From Turritopsis dohrnii (taxonomy: Eukaryota; Cnidaria; Hydrozoa; Anthoathecata; Oceaniidae), in assembly GCA_027922465.2 (NCBI GenBank), contig BQMF02000179.1, forward strand, positions 372,001 through 436,000: DNA of 64,000 nucleotides. The letters run 5' to 3'. The position numbers were made by a program, and so were the translations under genes. This document shows positions 47,309 to 57,944 of the stretch, piece by piece (within the stretch, counting starts at the first letter, position 1; every line of letters begins with the position of its first letter). The notes beneath the pieces are model-generated. The model saw only the letters and a list, made by a program, of their open reading frames with translations, was not told the origin of the DNA and searched no databases.

Positions 47309-48352
47309 ACTGTACTTCCTCTAATAAACGCCTTGACGTTTATTAAAAATTGCAGATTTTGGTTGCGACGTTTAATTGAGGTCGGCATTATTTAGAGGGC
47401 GATGTTTATTTCAAAATGAAAAAATGGCATAAAAATAGAATTTAAACCACAATGTTTTCTCGCCCTAAAAAACATAACAAAAGATAAAAATGTTTTGAAC
47501 AAAAGATATCAAAAAAGAATACCAACATCCAAAATTTGAAATGGATTTTCAGCAGATCGATCTTCATCCAATGCTTTCCATGCCTGCTTCCATAAATCAG
47601 CTCCACTTGAGCAAGATGAATACTTTTTGAAACAATGGATTTACTCATCTTCTGATCCATCCGTAGCTAAGTTTAAACCACATGACTTGAAAGATTTGAT
47701 ACTTATCTCACTACCCAATCCATTCCACGCTTCTATGACTCATTTACAAGCTTTCGTGGGGTAGAGGTTTCCGATTTTCCCCTTTTGTAAACTGCTGTAT
47801 GCCTTCCACCATCCATTCATTATAAAGATCTATCATGCGACTCTTGAAGGGCTTGTTCCGTGATACATCTGGCGCCTGTATGTATTTTGTGCAGCCCCCT
47901 AGAATTATGATGTTTACAATTTTGATGACACAACGACACATTTATTTCTAAATTCTCCGTTAAATTCATTACATTCTCGCTTTGCACCAAAGATAATAAA
48001 TGGTTTCAATTTAGTGCCATCAGCTTTTGCTGTCAAACAAACAGAAATCATGACTTTTTCATGACCAGTTGACTTCAGCATTACATGCTCACCATGTCGC
48101 TCTACAGTTGTTGGCCCAGCCATATCCGCCCATACAGATGTTTCATCTATTGCAATTATGAAGCTTATATTGAATTTGTACTTTCTTGACATTCGCCGAA
48201 CATGGGTCACATATTGTATCAACAAGGCATGCGCCGCCGTAATGAAATTTCGTTTCATAAACTTCCCTAACCAGCCATGGCTAGCCTGAAAACTTTTGCA
48301 ACATTATGATTTTGCACACGTGATTGCGGCGTTTATTAGAGGAAATACAGTA
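47309..48352 (-). mobile_element. pogo/jerky-like DNA transposon, decayed, with TIRs
   Basis: The ends TACTGTACTTCCTCTAATAA (left) and, reading inward from the right, TACTGTATTTCCTCTAATAA are 25-bp inverted repeats differing at one base. The minus strand carries a DDE_1 transposase remnant: the first catalytic region is FIIAIDETSVWADMAG, then ERHGEHVMLKSTGHEKVMIS and LKPFIIFGAKRE; a frameshifted C-terminal part is GGCTKYIQAPDVSRNKPFK and YNEWMVEGIQQF. The C-terminal segment at 47442-47740 is broken by stops. The N-terminal HTH region is missing, so the copy is internally deleted and inactive. Confidence 0.8.
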
Positions 48353-49685
48353 TCGGGCTTTCTTCCAGTGTTTGGTGACAAGGCAAAAGAGAGCATGACC
48401 AACAAAACTTTGACACGTCTTTGGTGAGCACCTTGTTGAAAATATTGACGATGATGCCGACAATGATGCCTAGGTGTAGGGGCGCAAAGAGTGTATTCAT
48501 CTGACAATTTGAAAGCATTAAAAACCTCTCGGTTAAAGCTTCTTAAAATAGTCTGAAAGAACGAGGCATATTCTGAACCTAACCCTCACTAACCCAAACA
48601 AATATTAAAAGGTTTACACCATGAACTTTTGATGCTTTCAAATATCGACCAAACCTTTTTACCGACTTAACTTTTTTGCCGATTTTTTTTTTCCAAAAAC
48701 TACTTGCCAAACTACTTTTTGCCAATTTTTCTTCTCTGTGTTGTGCCAATTCTTATCAGCTGAAAGTATGAAAATAAAGTATGAAAAGAACAAAATAATG
48801 AAAAATACACAAATGAAGAAAAAAACTGTTATTGAAATTGACTAATTAACCTAATTTACCTAGCCTTTCTTTTTAGTGTTGTTGTATTTTATTTCTTTAT
48901 TTCTTTCAAATTATCCAAACTTTCTTCGTCATTTTTAATCTTGGAAATTTGTCGGCAAAAAGTGACTAAACTCGAAAATTTAGTCGGCAAAAGCTGACTA
49001 AATTTTGTCCAAGTGACTAATTTTTTTGCTGACTTTTTATTTTTGCCGACTAACATTTTTTTTGCCGACTTTTTTTTACCGATAAAAGGTATATTCCATC
49101 ATGTCGCCATTTTTAAAACGAGTTTACTAATAACTGGGGAGGAGATCAAATTTGCTGATTCAGACAATGTACGCAATATGATAACAAACGAAAGAAGGAA
49201 AACATACATGATAAAGAAAACTTGACACAAATTTTTCTCGTGTTTCTCAAAGCCTTGGAAACTTCTATTCTGGAATGCTGATGAATAAAAAGGGTTAACG
49301 ATTTTAAATATCTTCAGCTTTATCCTCCTTTCATATGTTTTACATGACATTCTAGCAGTGTAGTTGAGCAGACCAGAGAAGGGGGCAGACAGGTGAAAAC
49401 ATTTTTTCACAGAACAGAGGAGGAAATACTTTCGATCGAAGTTTCGATCTGGTCAGAACGTTATCTTAGAAGTTGGATAATGGAAATGGAATTAAGGAAA
49501 CCCACAAGAAAATTATTTTGCTCTACTACTGGCTTTACTCTAACTACGTTGTTCATGAACAAAATAGGCTGATGGTGGGCTTTTTTGAAAATATTCACAT
49601 AGATATTTAGTTTTCTAGTTCATGTATTTACACAATTTCAGAGATAATGCTTTTTCATGATGGTCTTAAGAGAAGAAATTTCGCT
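48353..49685. other. Intergenic, low-complexity
   Basis: Contains an interspersed-repeat scrap at 48525-48620 similar to 23040-23130, and a T-rich stretch at 48655-49090 with repeated TTTGCCGACT/GTCGGCAAAA words in direct and inverted orientation. No supported gene. Confidence 0.5.
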
Positions 49686-50025
49686 GTGGATATTCGTCCG
49701 CACTTTTATAAAGTGTGGACAAATAATTTTGAAGTTATTCGTCCGCACCTTTAGTGAGTGCCATAAAATCCGTTAGAAGATAATTTAAATATATTTAAAG
49801 TGCTTAAAGTGGTATAGCTTGTAAATAAGATTGGACTATGGTGAAAGAGATTGCGACTGGGGTTCATTTTTTTACAATTGCAGAATTAGAAGAATCTGTT
49901 AAAAGTTATACGAAAGAACGTCTAACACATTGTATGCCGTAAATTAGTGCGGACGAATAACTTCAAAATTATTCGTCCGCACTTTTATTATATACATAAT
50001 AATAAAAGTGCGGACGAATATCCAC
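49686..50025. mobile_element. Fold-back MITE with internal hairpin
   Basis: The ends GTGGATATTCGTCCGCACTT and its inverse form TIRs. Each end also contains a second, opposite copy of GTGCGGACGAAT, so each TIR can itself form a hairpin; the block TTTTGAAGTTATTCGTCCGC follows on both sides. 340 bp, non-coding. Confidence 0.85.
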
Positions 50026-50872
50026 TTCGAAGAAATTTTGGCTGGAAGAAAAAATTTCGAGTTCGCGAAATTAAATTCTCGCAAAAAAAAGATGTTTTCT
50101 GATTTGGGATTTTTAAACTCCTGCAAAGAAAATCCATATTGTTTTTATCATACCCAATTCGATATAATGGGAAATTCCTAAACTAAAGCTGTGCGTAGTC
50201 AGTATGCTTTTTATTTTTCATGTTTCTCTGGCCCAGATTTGCTGAAAAGAATGTGGGATCAGAAAGAGAATGGAAGATATACATATTTCATTAGTCTGTT
50301 AAATCTATTTCAATTATGTACTTTGTTTTTAATTACGTTTGGTCATGGCTCTGATAATACGTTTCAGATATCGTAGGATGCAACAGATTTTTCTTATCAG
50401 CCTTTTTTTGTTATTTACATGGTAGTTGACATTTGATTTTTGTTGGTTTTGAGTTGTAGATGCATCAGGTTGCGAGAATATTTCAACAAGTTCCAAAAAT
50501 GTTCCTATCCTTAAGGGCTCAGCGTACGTTTCAAAAGTGAAAATTTTCTTTTTCAAATTTTTTTTGACAAATGCAATCATTAGGTTATTATTACAAAAGT
50601 TATAGCGAAAAATAATGCTTTTTGAGAAAGTTATGGGCATTTTTTGTTATTCAACATTTCTAAGTTATGACAACCTTTAATACAATCTGTTATATACTCA
50701 AAAGGCGATTAATTAAATTAGCAGCTCACTTTGTGAATTTATTAAAGACTGTCATATCGTTGTTTATGTGATGAAAAATTTAGTGTTCTACCTTCTATGA
50801 GCTCCATCTTTCCAGCAAGTGGCTCATTTCCTTTAAAACTTTGCACAGCAGTAGATGAAAGACTGTTAACGA

Positions 50873-51021
50873 AAAGTGTGCCCGCGATTTGAGAGAAAAT
50901 TCCTGATTGGCTCAAAATCCGAGATTGTTTTCAACTATCCAATAGTGTAAAAGTATGGAAAAAACAAAAAACTATTTTTCTCCTGAACAAAACCATTAAT
51001 TGAGATTCGCGGGCACACTTT
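50873..51021. mobile_element. 149-bp MITE
   Basis: The ends AAAGTGTGCCCGCGA and its perfect inverse flank 119 bp of non-coding sequence. Both terminal repeats are 15 bp. Confidence 0.75.
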
Positions 51022-51559
51022 GTTTCCACTAATTGTGAGGAATCGCCAAAAACAAAAACTGTAAAAAACCTTTTTCTTCGGGAGTTGAAGCTCAAAAAAG
51101 CAAACAAAAGTCTGTATTTTTTATCGTTTTCGCAGACTAATTTCTTCCTTGTTATTTATGTAAATGTATCCTTTTATACACTGTTGGAAAGAAAATTTAT
51201 TGCTCTACACAAATTCACGAAATATTTTTACTTAAAATGTAATGGTAAAAAGAAATAACAGAAAAAGTTATGCAATGCATATGTGAGTGAATGGTATGCT
51301 AAGCCCTTAACTCAAACTTTTGATTATTCTTCGAGACCGCAAAATAAGTTCTCACAAAAATGTTGATTGTAATCCATTCGCAAAATTAAATTCTTGCAAT
51401 AATTTAGATTTGTAAATTCACGAAATTCCTATGAAAATTTATTCCTTTATATATATCTTGTTTATTTTTTGAATGAAATGAAACAGAAAAAATGAAAATG
51501 AAATGAATTTGCTTTCAATTAAGCATAAAACAATTTGAAAGTAAAAAGATGCTAATTTC

Positions 51560-52195
51560 ATTCAACTGAGTTTAAAACTTTTGTTTGATGAAGTTAACTA
51601 CTTCCGTACCATTGCCAATACTGTAAGGGCTAAAATCCCCTATAGCTCGAAACACTTTAGCAATTATCTCAAACATCCTGGTGATTTTAATAGCTCATTT
51701 TACATATGCCTAGTCTCTACCATTGAAGTTATAAATTGTAAATCTCTTCCATGCCTGATCACAAAGCCAATGGCCCTTATATATAGTATCCCCATCAATA
51801 TCTTAAAACTTCCTAAATCTGATATCTCTTATCCACTCTCTAACCTAATTAGTCTCTCTTTTAAGTTTCCCCTTCTGCCCTCAAAATCTTTTCGGTTACA
51901 CCCATTTTTAAAAATAACGGATCCCCTCATGAGGTAAGTATGTAATTATTGAAAAATATACCATCTAGTCTCTCTCTCCAGAAGTTTTATTTCTCATACT
52001 CAAACCATTTTTTATGTATTGTCTTAATTTCTTAATTTAGTTTTTTGTTAATTTATTTGGTGGCCACCCCCTTTGTTTAGTATTTGCTATTGGGGTAGTC
52101 TCTTGCCTAGACCGTATTGTAATTTCATTAACTATATAATTTTCTTGGCAAATAAATATAAATTGATTGATTGATTGATTGATTGAGTTGTGAGA
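51560..52195 (+). mobile_element. Internally deleted LINE with (TTGA)n tail
   Basis: The plus frame 51581-51937 encodes the N-terminal side of a LINE reverse transcriptase: RAKIPYSSKHFSNYLKHPGD, then PINILKLPKSDISYPLSNLI. Only about 250 bp later, the sequence ends in AATAAATATAAATTGATTGA repeats typical of a CR1-like 3' end. The RT core and C-terminus are missing, so the copy is an internally deleted, dead element. Confidence 0.75.
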
Positions 52196-54076
52196 ATTAT
52201 GAGATGGAGGACATTTATTACCAGTCACAGCATGTAAGCTTTTGAATTACAACTATGAACTTGTTTTTACAATTATGCACTTGTGTTCCTTTCTTGATTG
52301 TTACTTACCTAAAACAATTTTACAAAGAAAAGTGTATTGAATGGCTGTTCTTATTTTTTCAAAATATGCACTAAAAAGATATCTATATTTAAAAGTAATA
52401 TTAGAATAAGTAAATGCAACATATTTTTTTATTATCCCTAATTATTCAGTTTGACAAAAAAAAAACATCAGCAAGGAAGTAGGATGAAAATTCAGTTTGT
52501 GTGAAAAATAGCAAAGCATCCTTGATTAAGCTTTTTTCCCAATCACACTAAAATAAGATCACAACAGAACTGGACATGTTTTATATGTGGTAGGGCTCTT
52601 CAGTGGTGCTTCTTTTTTATGCTTTTATTTATTCGTTCTTACAAAAGCTTCTTTGTAGTTTATTTAACTATTAGACTTCTGTTGAATCACTCTCAAGTAC
52701 AACGCATTGCAAAGTTGCATTGGTATTGACTGAAAAGTTACCACAGAGCTTTTTGCACTCTTGAAAATTGTGACAAGTTTTGAGCTTAGAACTTTGTTGA
52801 TGTATAATTCCTTGCTAGTACCTTTGCAAATATGTGAAAACAATAAATGATCTGGCTTCAATGTAAATTGCAGGAATTTAATGAGGATGGCCATAAAAAC
52901 TACACGCTTTTTTTTATATATAAGAACAATTTTATAAGAACACAAGCCTCAGATTAGGCCAAAAAATAGGAACAACCTGAGGCTCAAATTAATGTTTCAA
53001 AAATTTGAAAGTGTGTTCTTAAAGCTAAGAACAAAATAAGAACAATTCAGGCTGAAAAAGGCTCCAAAAATAAGAACAGCCAGCCTCACGTCAGATTTTA
53101 CTGGTTCTTATGAATAAAGAGGGGGTAAGTGAATCCACAGTGTGGATTATGATATTGACATGATATTGAGAGAAGAAAAAACTTTATTTTTTTATTTATT
53201 TATTTATCATGGCAATCACCAATCAACTGCATACCATGTGTTTTCACATTATTTTGTGATTCAGCCTTGAAAACAAATAAAAACAATAATGACGGCAGAT
53301 GGACTAACCAGATGAAAAGCAAGTCAATAAAGAAGAATTTTTTCTAAATTTTTTTTCTTTGTTTTTCAATATGGAGAATTTATCTCAAATTCTTATGGTA
53401 GTAATGTAAGTTGTGTACATTTATATTGTTATCAAAACATCATCATGTAACTGTATATTATGTCTGATAATTATATATATAATACTTTCTTTTCAACAGT
53501 CATGATTTGTTTTTATTTTTCATTGGTCAAGTGATGAAAGTATTATTTATTTTATATGTTAACTGTTTTTATATCAGATACAAGACACTATTAAAGGAAC
53601 CATATCCAGGAGATTCAGGTTTTTACTGTTTTCTTCTTTTCATCCTCTTGTTCCATGGTGTACTGTACCATTTGGAAAAGTTTCATTGTGGTTGTTAATT
53701 ATTATTATTGTTATCCAGGCTTGGTTCCAGGTCTCCATTATCTTTTGCCCACTTTATTTCCTTACTAGTTTAGTTATCCCTATTATGCAATAAACTACTT
53801 CTTCATCTGCCTGATACAACAACAGATTTAAGTTGTTGGGGAATAAAAGAAGAAATGTGTTTGTTGATTTATTTGCTTACATCTCCAAACATTCCTTTTC
53901 AGATGATAAAGCTTTATCTACTGAAATAAAGAAATTTTGATGAGTGTTTATATGTTTTCATGAAAACTGGTTTTTCTTTCTTGAATCTTAATAATGTTCT
54001 TGAATTTATTTCTGTTATTTCCTAGATGTAAATTAACAAATTCATTGATTGAAAAGACAAACTGGCAGAATTACCA
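52196..54076. other. 5' flank of the class C GPCR gene
   Basis: A stretch at 52918-53095 holds repeated ATAAGAACA words and inverted CCTCAG/CTGAGG pieces that suggest a small transposon scrap. An acceptor TTATTTCCTAG at 54014-54024, 52 nt before the GPCR ATG, implies a 5'-UTR intron or trans-splice site. No other gene seen. Confidence 0.4.
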
Positions 54077-56875
54077 ATGGCTGACGGACCAATATTTTTG
54101 TATTTGATTTTGATCGTTCTAACTTGTGATTTCGCCACCGCACAGTCCTGCTCAGGTTACAGCAGTTTTTTCAAGAAATCTGCAGATTCCAGGCTAACGT
54201 CAGTACAGAGGGGAAACTATATCTTACAGGCTTTAATTTCTTTCACGGATCCCTATGAATGCACTAATGTTACAAGAGAAGGTGTTATATTTGCATATAC
54301 GATGCAATACGCAATCGATAAAATGAACAACGAGTCATCGGGCAAGTATGGTAAATTAGGTTTGCAATTAGATAACGTTTGTCGGAGGTTGCATTTGACA
54401 ATGTCTCGTGGTATTGAAATTATCTCTCTTCACCGACCGAAGTCTGTTTGTCGGGCCGACTTTTTAAAATGTGACGATACTGGATCTATCAATAAAGCCG
54501 ACGTTAAACAGGCGACAGCCGTCATCGGTACTTTGATGAGTTCCACGACAATTCCGTTAGCCAGCCTGATGTCACTCTATGATATTCCCCAAGTCAGTTT
54601 TTCGGCTTCCAGCCGTCTGTTGAGCAAGAAAAACTTATACAAATCATTTTTTCGGACAGTTCCTTCGGACACCAAACAGGTGGCTGTCATGTTGGACATT
54701 TTCAAAAAATTCAAATGGAACTACGTTTTCGCCGTCGGATCTGATGATGATTATGGTAAACTGGCCGTATCCGATCTGAAGAGAGATGCGCAAAGGTTAA
54801 ATATATGTATCTCGAATGATGAATACATTCCGTTCCGCTCCGTAAAAACGAAACAGAAGATTGTTGAAGTGGTTTCGAAAATCAAGAGTCAGAAAAATGC
54901 CAAAGTGGTTGTCTTGTTTTGTTATGCCACGGGACTAGGAGATGTGATTTTAGAAGAAGCACAAAGACAGGATGTTCAACGAATCTGGCTAACTAGTGAA
55001 GCTTGGAATCCGGCTGTTCTTGCGCTGCCAGATTCTTTGCGCGACCAAACGGAAGGAATACTCACAGTGTCCATCAAATCTTACAAAATGCAATACTTAA
55101 TCAACTATATTCACCAGCAAGTGAAAAGCAAATGGAAATGCTGTTTGTGGCTGCAAAACTATATGCAACACAAATTCAACTGTCGAAATAAACCGATCGA
55201 GTTACGTAACCAGATGTTTATTTGTGAAAATGGTGTGCAAGTCGCGTTGGAAGATGTTTTGATGGATTTGTCGAATTTACCAGGTCGCTTGGACGGGTTG
55301 ATCGACGGGGTGGTGTCGCTGGGTAAAGCGATATTCAAAGTTGTGGAAGAGCAATGTGGTGGTGGGAATGCATCCTGTTCTACACTACCGCAAAAATTGA
55401 ATCCAAAAAATATCACTGATAAGATGTTTGACATATCTTTTGTAAATGAAGAAGGACGTGTTATTTCATTTGATGCGGTTGGTGACCCGAAGTCTGCGTT
55501 TTATACAATCGAGAATATACAGACCACTAACGACGGGAAATTGAAATACGTACCAATCGGGAACTGGACCCAATTGGAAGAAATGGGGAACAGTTTGCAT
55601 TTAGACGAACATGCTATAAAATGGCCGAAATGGTGGAGACTACAGAATAAGGGCTCATCTATTGTTCACCCTTCATCGCAGTGCTCCAAAGAATGTGTCC
55701 CTGGCGAAGCCGTAGTTGGGAAAAACGGTTGTTGTTGGAAGTGTGAGAAGTGTACGGCGAATACCGTGTCGTCACGGAAAATGGCCGACTCTTGTACGGA
55801 ATGCGGAGACTTTGCGCACACTTTGAACAATATTTTTTGTATCCGCACGCCGATCTTATGGTTGGAGATCAGTGATCCTGCAGGAATGGCGATCGTCATC
55901 ATTAGCTCGTTTGGTTTGCTCGTTATGTTCAGTGTCTGTGTCGTTTTGGTAAAGTTGCGTCATCTGATCGTGTCAAACGACAAAGCGCCGCAAATGACCG
56001 TCTTGACGTGTTTGATACCCATTATGACGTTTGCTTACGGCCCTCTGCACATTGCGCAACCGACTGAAGTGTTGTGCCAAGTTCGTAACTCCATCGCCTT
56101 TATCCTGCTCATGATGTATGCTGCCATCTTGTTGATCAAGACAAAGTGTATGACCAGTTATCTCACCAAACATGCGGAAAGAACGTTTCGTGGTAACTCA
56201 TTCGTACTTTTGCTTGTTGTGTTCTTTTTGTTCGTGTTATTAGAAGTTGTCTCGGTGATAGCTTGGCTGTATATAGACAACACGCTTATTCAAGAATTCC
56301 GTCAAACTGGCGTTCATATCATCTACCGACAATGTGAAGTATCGTTTACTGCTGCACGGTTAATTTCGACGTTCATTCCGTGTATTATACTCATCATCGC
56401 CACTTTTTGCGCTTTCAGAGAGCGAAATAACGAACATTCTTTCTACGAACCGAAGTTTCTAAGTTTCACGTGTATAGCTATGTGCATTATTGTCATCGCG
56501 TTCCTGCCGACGTTCAAGTATGTCGTCGGCATTTACAAAGCCATCGTATTGGCGTTCACGATGGATGTGTTCGCATACACGTTCATGGCATGTCTTGTCT
56601 TGCCCAAAGTCTACATTGCTGTCATGCGCCATAGACGTGGTATTGACGAATTTCCTATAAAGCCTGGTTCCATGAAAAAGCCTCCACGTGGGAGTGTGGT
56701 AGGCGAACAGAAAGGAGCAAGTAGCATGAGTGAAACTGGAACTAGAAACGGTGTTTCCACCACTGACATTGAAAGCAGACAAAATAATAGAAATGGCTCT
56801 CAGAAATCGGATAAATCGGAAAATGGAGCGGAAATCAAGCGCAGGGTTGTTGACCATACAACTAACCGAGACTAA
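54077..56875 (+). CDS. Class C G-protein-coupled receptor, intronless coding region (932 aa)
   Basis: A metabotropic-glutamate/calcium-sensing-type receptor of the plasma membrane. Signal peptide 1-22 (FLYLILIVLTCDFATAQ). The Venus-flytrap ligand-binding domain covers about 35-500; it holds VIGTLMSSTTIPLASLMSLY, DIPQVSFSASSRLLS and FFRTVPSDTKQ, the last two matching the family's substrate-cleft blocks, and DDDYGK where family members place the Tyr. The cysteine-rich NCD3G domain is at about 533-594 (CSKECVPGEAV, CCWKCEKC, CTECGD). Seven TM helices span about 600-850, ending in the family motif LPKVYIAVMR. The Ser/Asn-rich cytoplasmic tail has no obvious PDZ ligand. The ligand cannot be assigned; the lobe-2 Asp of glutamate receptors appears replaced (WLTSEAW). 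The whole coding sequence is one exon, unlike most vertebrate relatives. An AATAAA lies at 57120. Confidence 0.93.
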   Translation: MADGPIFLYLILIVLTCDFATAQSCSGYSSFFKKSADSRLTSVQRGNYILQALISFTDPYECTNVTREGVIFAYTMQYAIDKMNNESSGKYGKLGLQLDNVCRRLHLTMSRGIEIISLHRPKSVCRADFLKCDDTGSINKADVKQATAVIGTLMSSTTIPLASLMSLYDIPQVSFSASSRLLSKKNLYKSFFRTVPSDTKQVAVMLDIFKKFKWNYVFAVGSDDDYGKLAVSDLKRDAQRLNICISNDEYIPFRSVKTKQKIVEVVSKIKSQKNAKVVVLFCYATGLGDVILEEAQRQDVQRIWLTSEAWNPAVLALPDSLRDQTEGILTVSIKSYKMQYLINYIHQQVKSKWKCCLWLQNYMQHKFNCRNKPIELRNQMFICENGVQVALEDVLMDLSNLPGRLDGLIDGVVSLGKAIFKVVEEQCGGGNASCSTLPQKLNPKNITDKMFDISFVNEEGRVISFDAVGDPKSAFYTIENIQTTNDGKLKYVPIGNWTQLEEMGNSLHLDEHAIKWPKWWRLQNKGSSIVHPSSQCSKECVPGEAVVGKNGCCWKCEKCTANTVSSRKMADSCTECGDFAHTLNNIFCIRTPILWLEISDPAGMAIVIISSFGLLVMFSVCVVLVKLRHLIVSNDKAPQMTVLTCLIPIMTFAYGPLHIAQPTEVLCQVRNSIAFILLMMYAAILLIKTKCMTSYLTKHAERTFRGNSFVLLLVVFFLFVLLEVVSVIAWLYIDNTLIQEFRQTGVHIIYRQCEVSFTAARLISTFIPCIILIIATFCAFRERNNEHSFYEPKFLSFTCIAMCIIVIAFLPTFKYVVGIYKAIVLAFTMDVFAYTFMACLVLPKVYIAVMRHRRGIDEFPIKPGSMKKPPRGSVVGEQKGASSMSETGTRNGVSTTDIESRQNNRNGSQKSDKSENGAEIKRRVVDHTTNRD

Positions 56876-57119
56876 TGTTGTTTTGCAGTTGGTACCAGCT
56901 CCATTCCGAGGGAGTATGCTTTCTCCTTTTTCACGCAATCACCGAAATACGATAGATAGTGTTCTTTTAAACACTTCTCCACATTTTCGTATTGTAAAGG
57001 ATTTGCTTATTCGTTTGATGAAAGCAAAGCAACTAGCAACCGCTGTCATAAAGCGTTAATGGAACTTCTATAAAGGAACAAAGCAGCAGATTCTGTTAAG
57101 TTATATAGGAAGGATTAAC

Positions 57120-57125
57120 AATAAA
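57120..57125 (+). terminator. Polyadenylation signal of the class C GPCR gene
   Basis: AATAAA lies 245 nt after the GPCR stop codon, followed by a T-rich region (TTTTATTTTTTATTAT), a plausible cleavage context. Confidence 0.5.
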
Positions 57126-57597
57126 ATTCCTTTAAAATTTTCTCCCGTTTTTTATTTTTTATTATACAAAATTTGTTTATTAATGATTATGAAATCAAGG
57201 TTCCAATATTCATTTATCTGAAGGTCTGGGTCATAGTTAGGAATATTCGAAATATTTTTGGAAGGTTTTGTAACCATGGTAAACCATTCCATTTGATGTA
57301 GCAGCCTTACTTAAGTAAGTAATTTGTTTGACGGTTTTTATTTATATACGACAACACTTATATAGTGTAAAAGATATACAGTGAAACCTCTATATAGCCA
57401 ACGTCATTAATTTTACAAAAGTGTCTGCTTTAAGCCTGCTTTCCACTAGCGAGAATTAAGGTTTTATGGGAGACCAGGAAAATTTGTAAGGACTGTTTAC
57501 ATCTCGGCTTATGGAGATAGCAAGTAGCTATTTTTCAATTTTGTTCCTATAAATCTTTGTATATGGTTGTATTATATACATGTAATATATTTAATGA

Positions 57598-57944
57598 TTA
57601 GTAAAACTTCAAGAAGTAATGGTAGTTTTGTGAAAACCAAAACCACGAAGGTAACAGCTTGTCTTCATGACCTGTGTACACGATTTCATGTGCTTGTGAT
57701 AATTTGGTACTCAGTTCAAATTGACCCTTTCCAAAGTGTCCTGTGTCCTGTAAACTGTCCTGTAAAAAAGTAAACAACATCTCTAAATTTTTTTCCAGTT
57801 CTTTAATCGAATAAAAGTATAAACGAGAATACATCCAGGTTCCGTAAAACACGACAACTTTTGACTGGTCCAGCAATTTTCGTGCAGCTTGGCACAAGGA
57901 ATCATAGTCGACAAGATCATTTCCATCTTGAAAAAATCTCTACA
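57598..57944 (-). CDS. Unidentified exon-like ORF
   Basis: Minus strand: the acceptor TTGATTGTAG is followed by an open frame of about 115 codons to a stop. It begins with FFQDGNDLVDYDSL and contains KLLDQSKVVVFYGTWMYSRL and KELEKNLEMLFTFLQDSLQD. The composition is protein-like, with amphipathic helices, but I recognise no family and found no partner exon. It could be the terminal exon of an unrecognised gene upstream, or chance. Confidence 0.3.
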
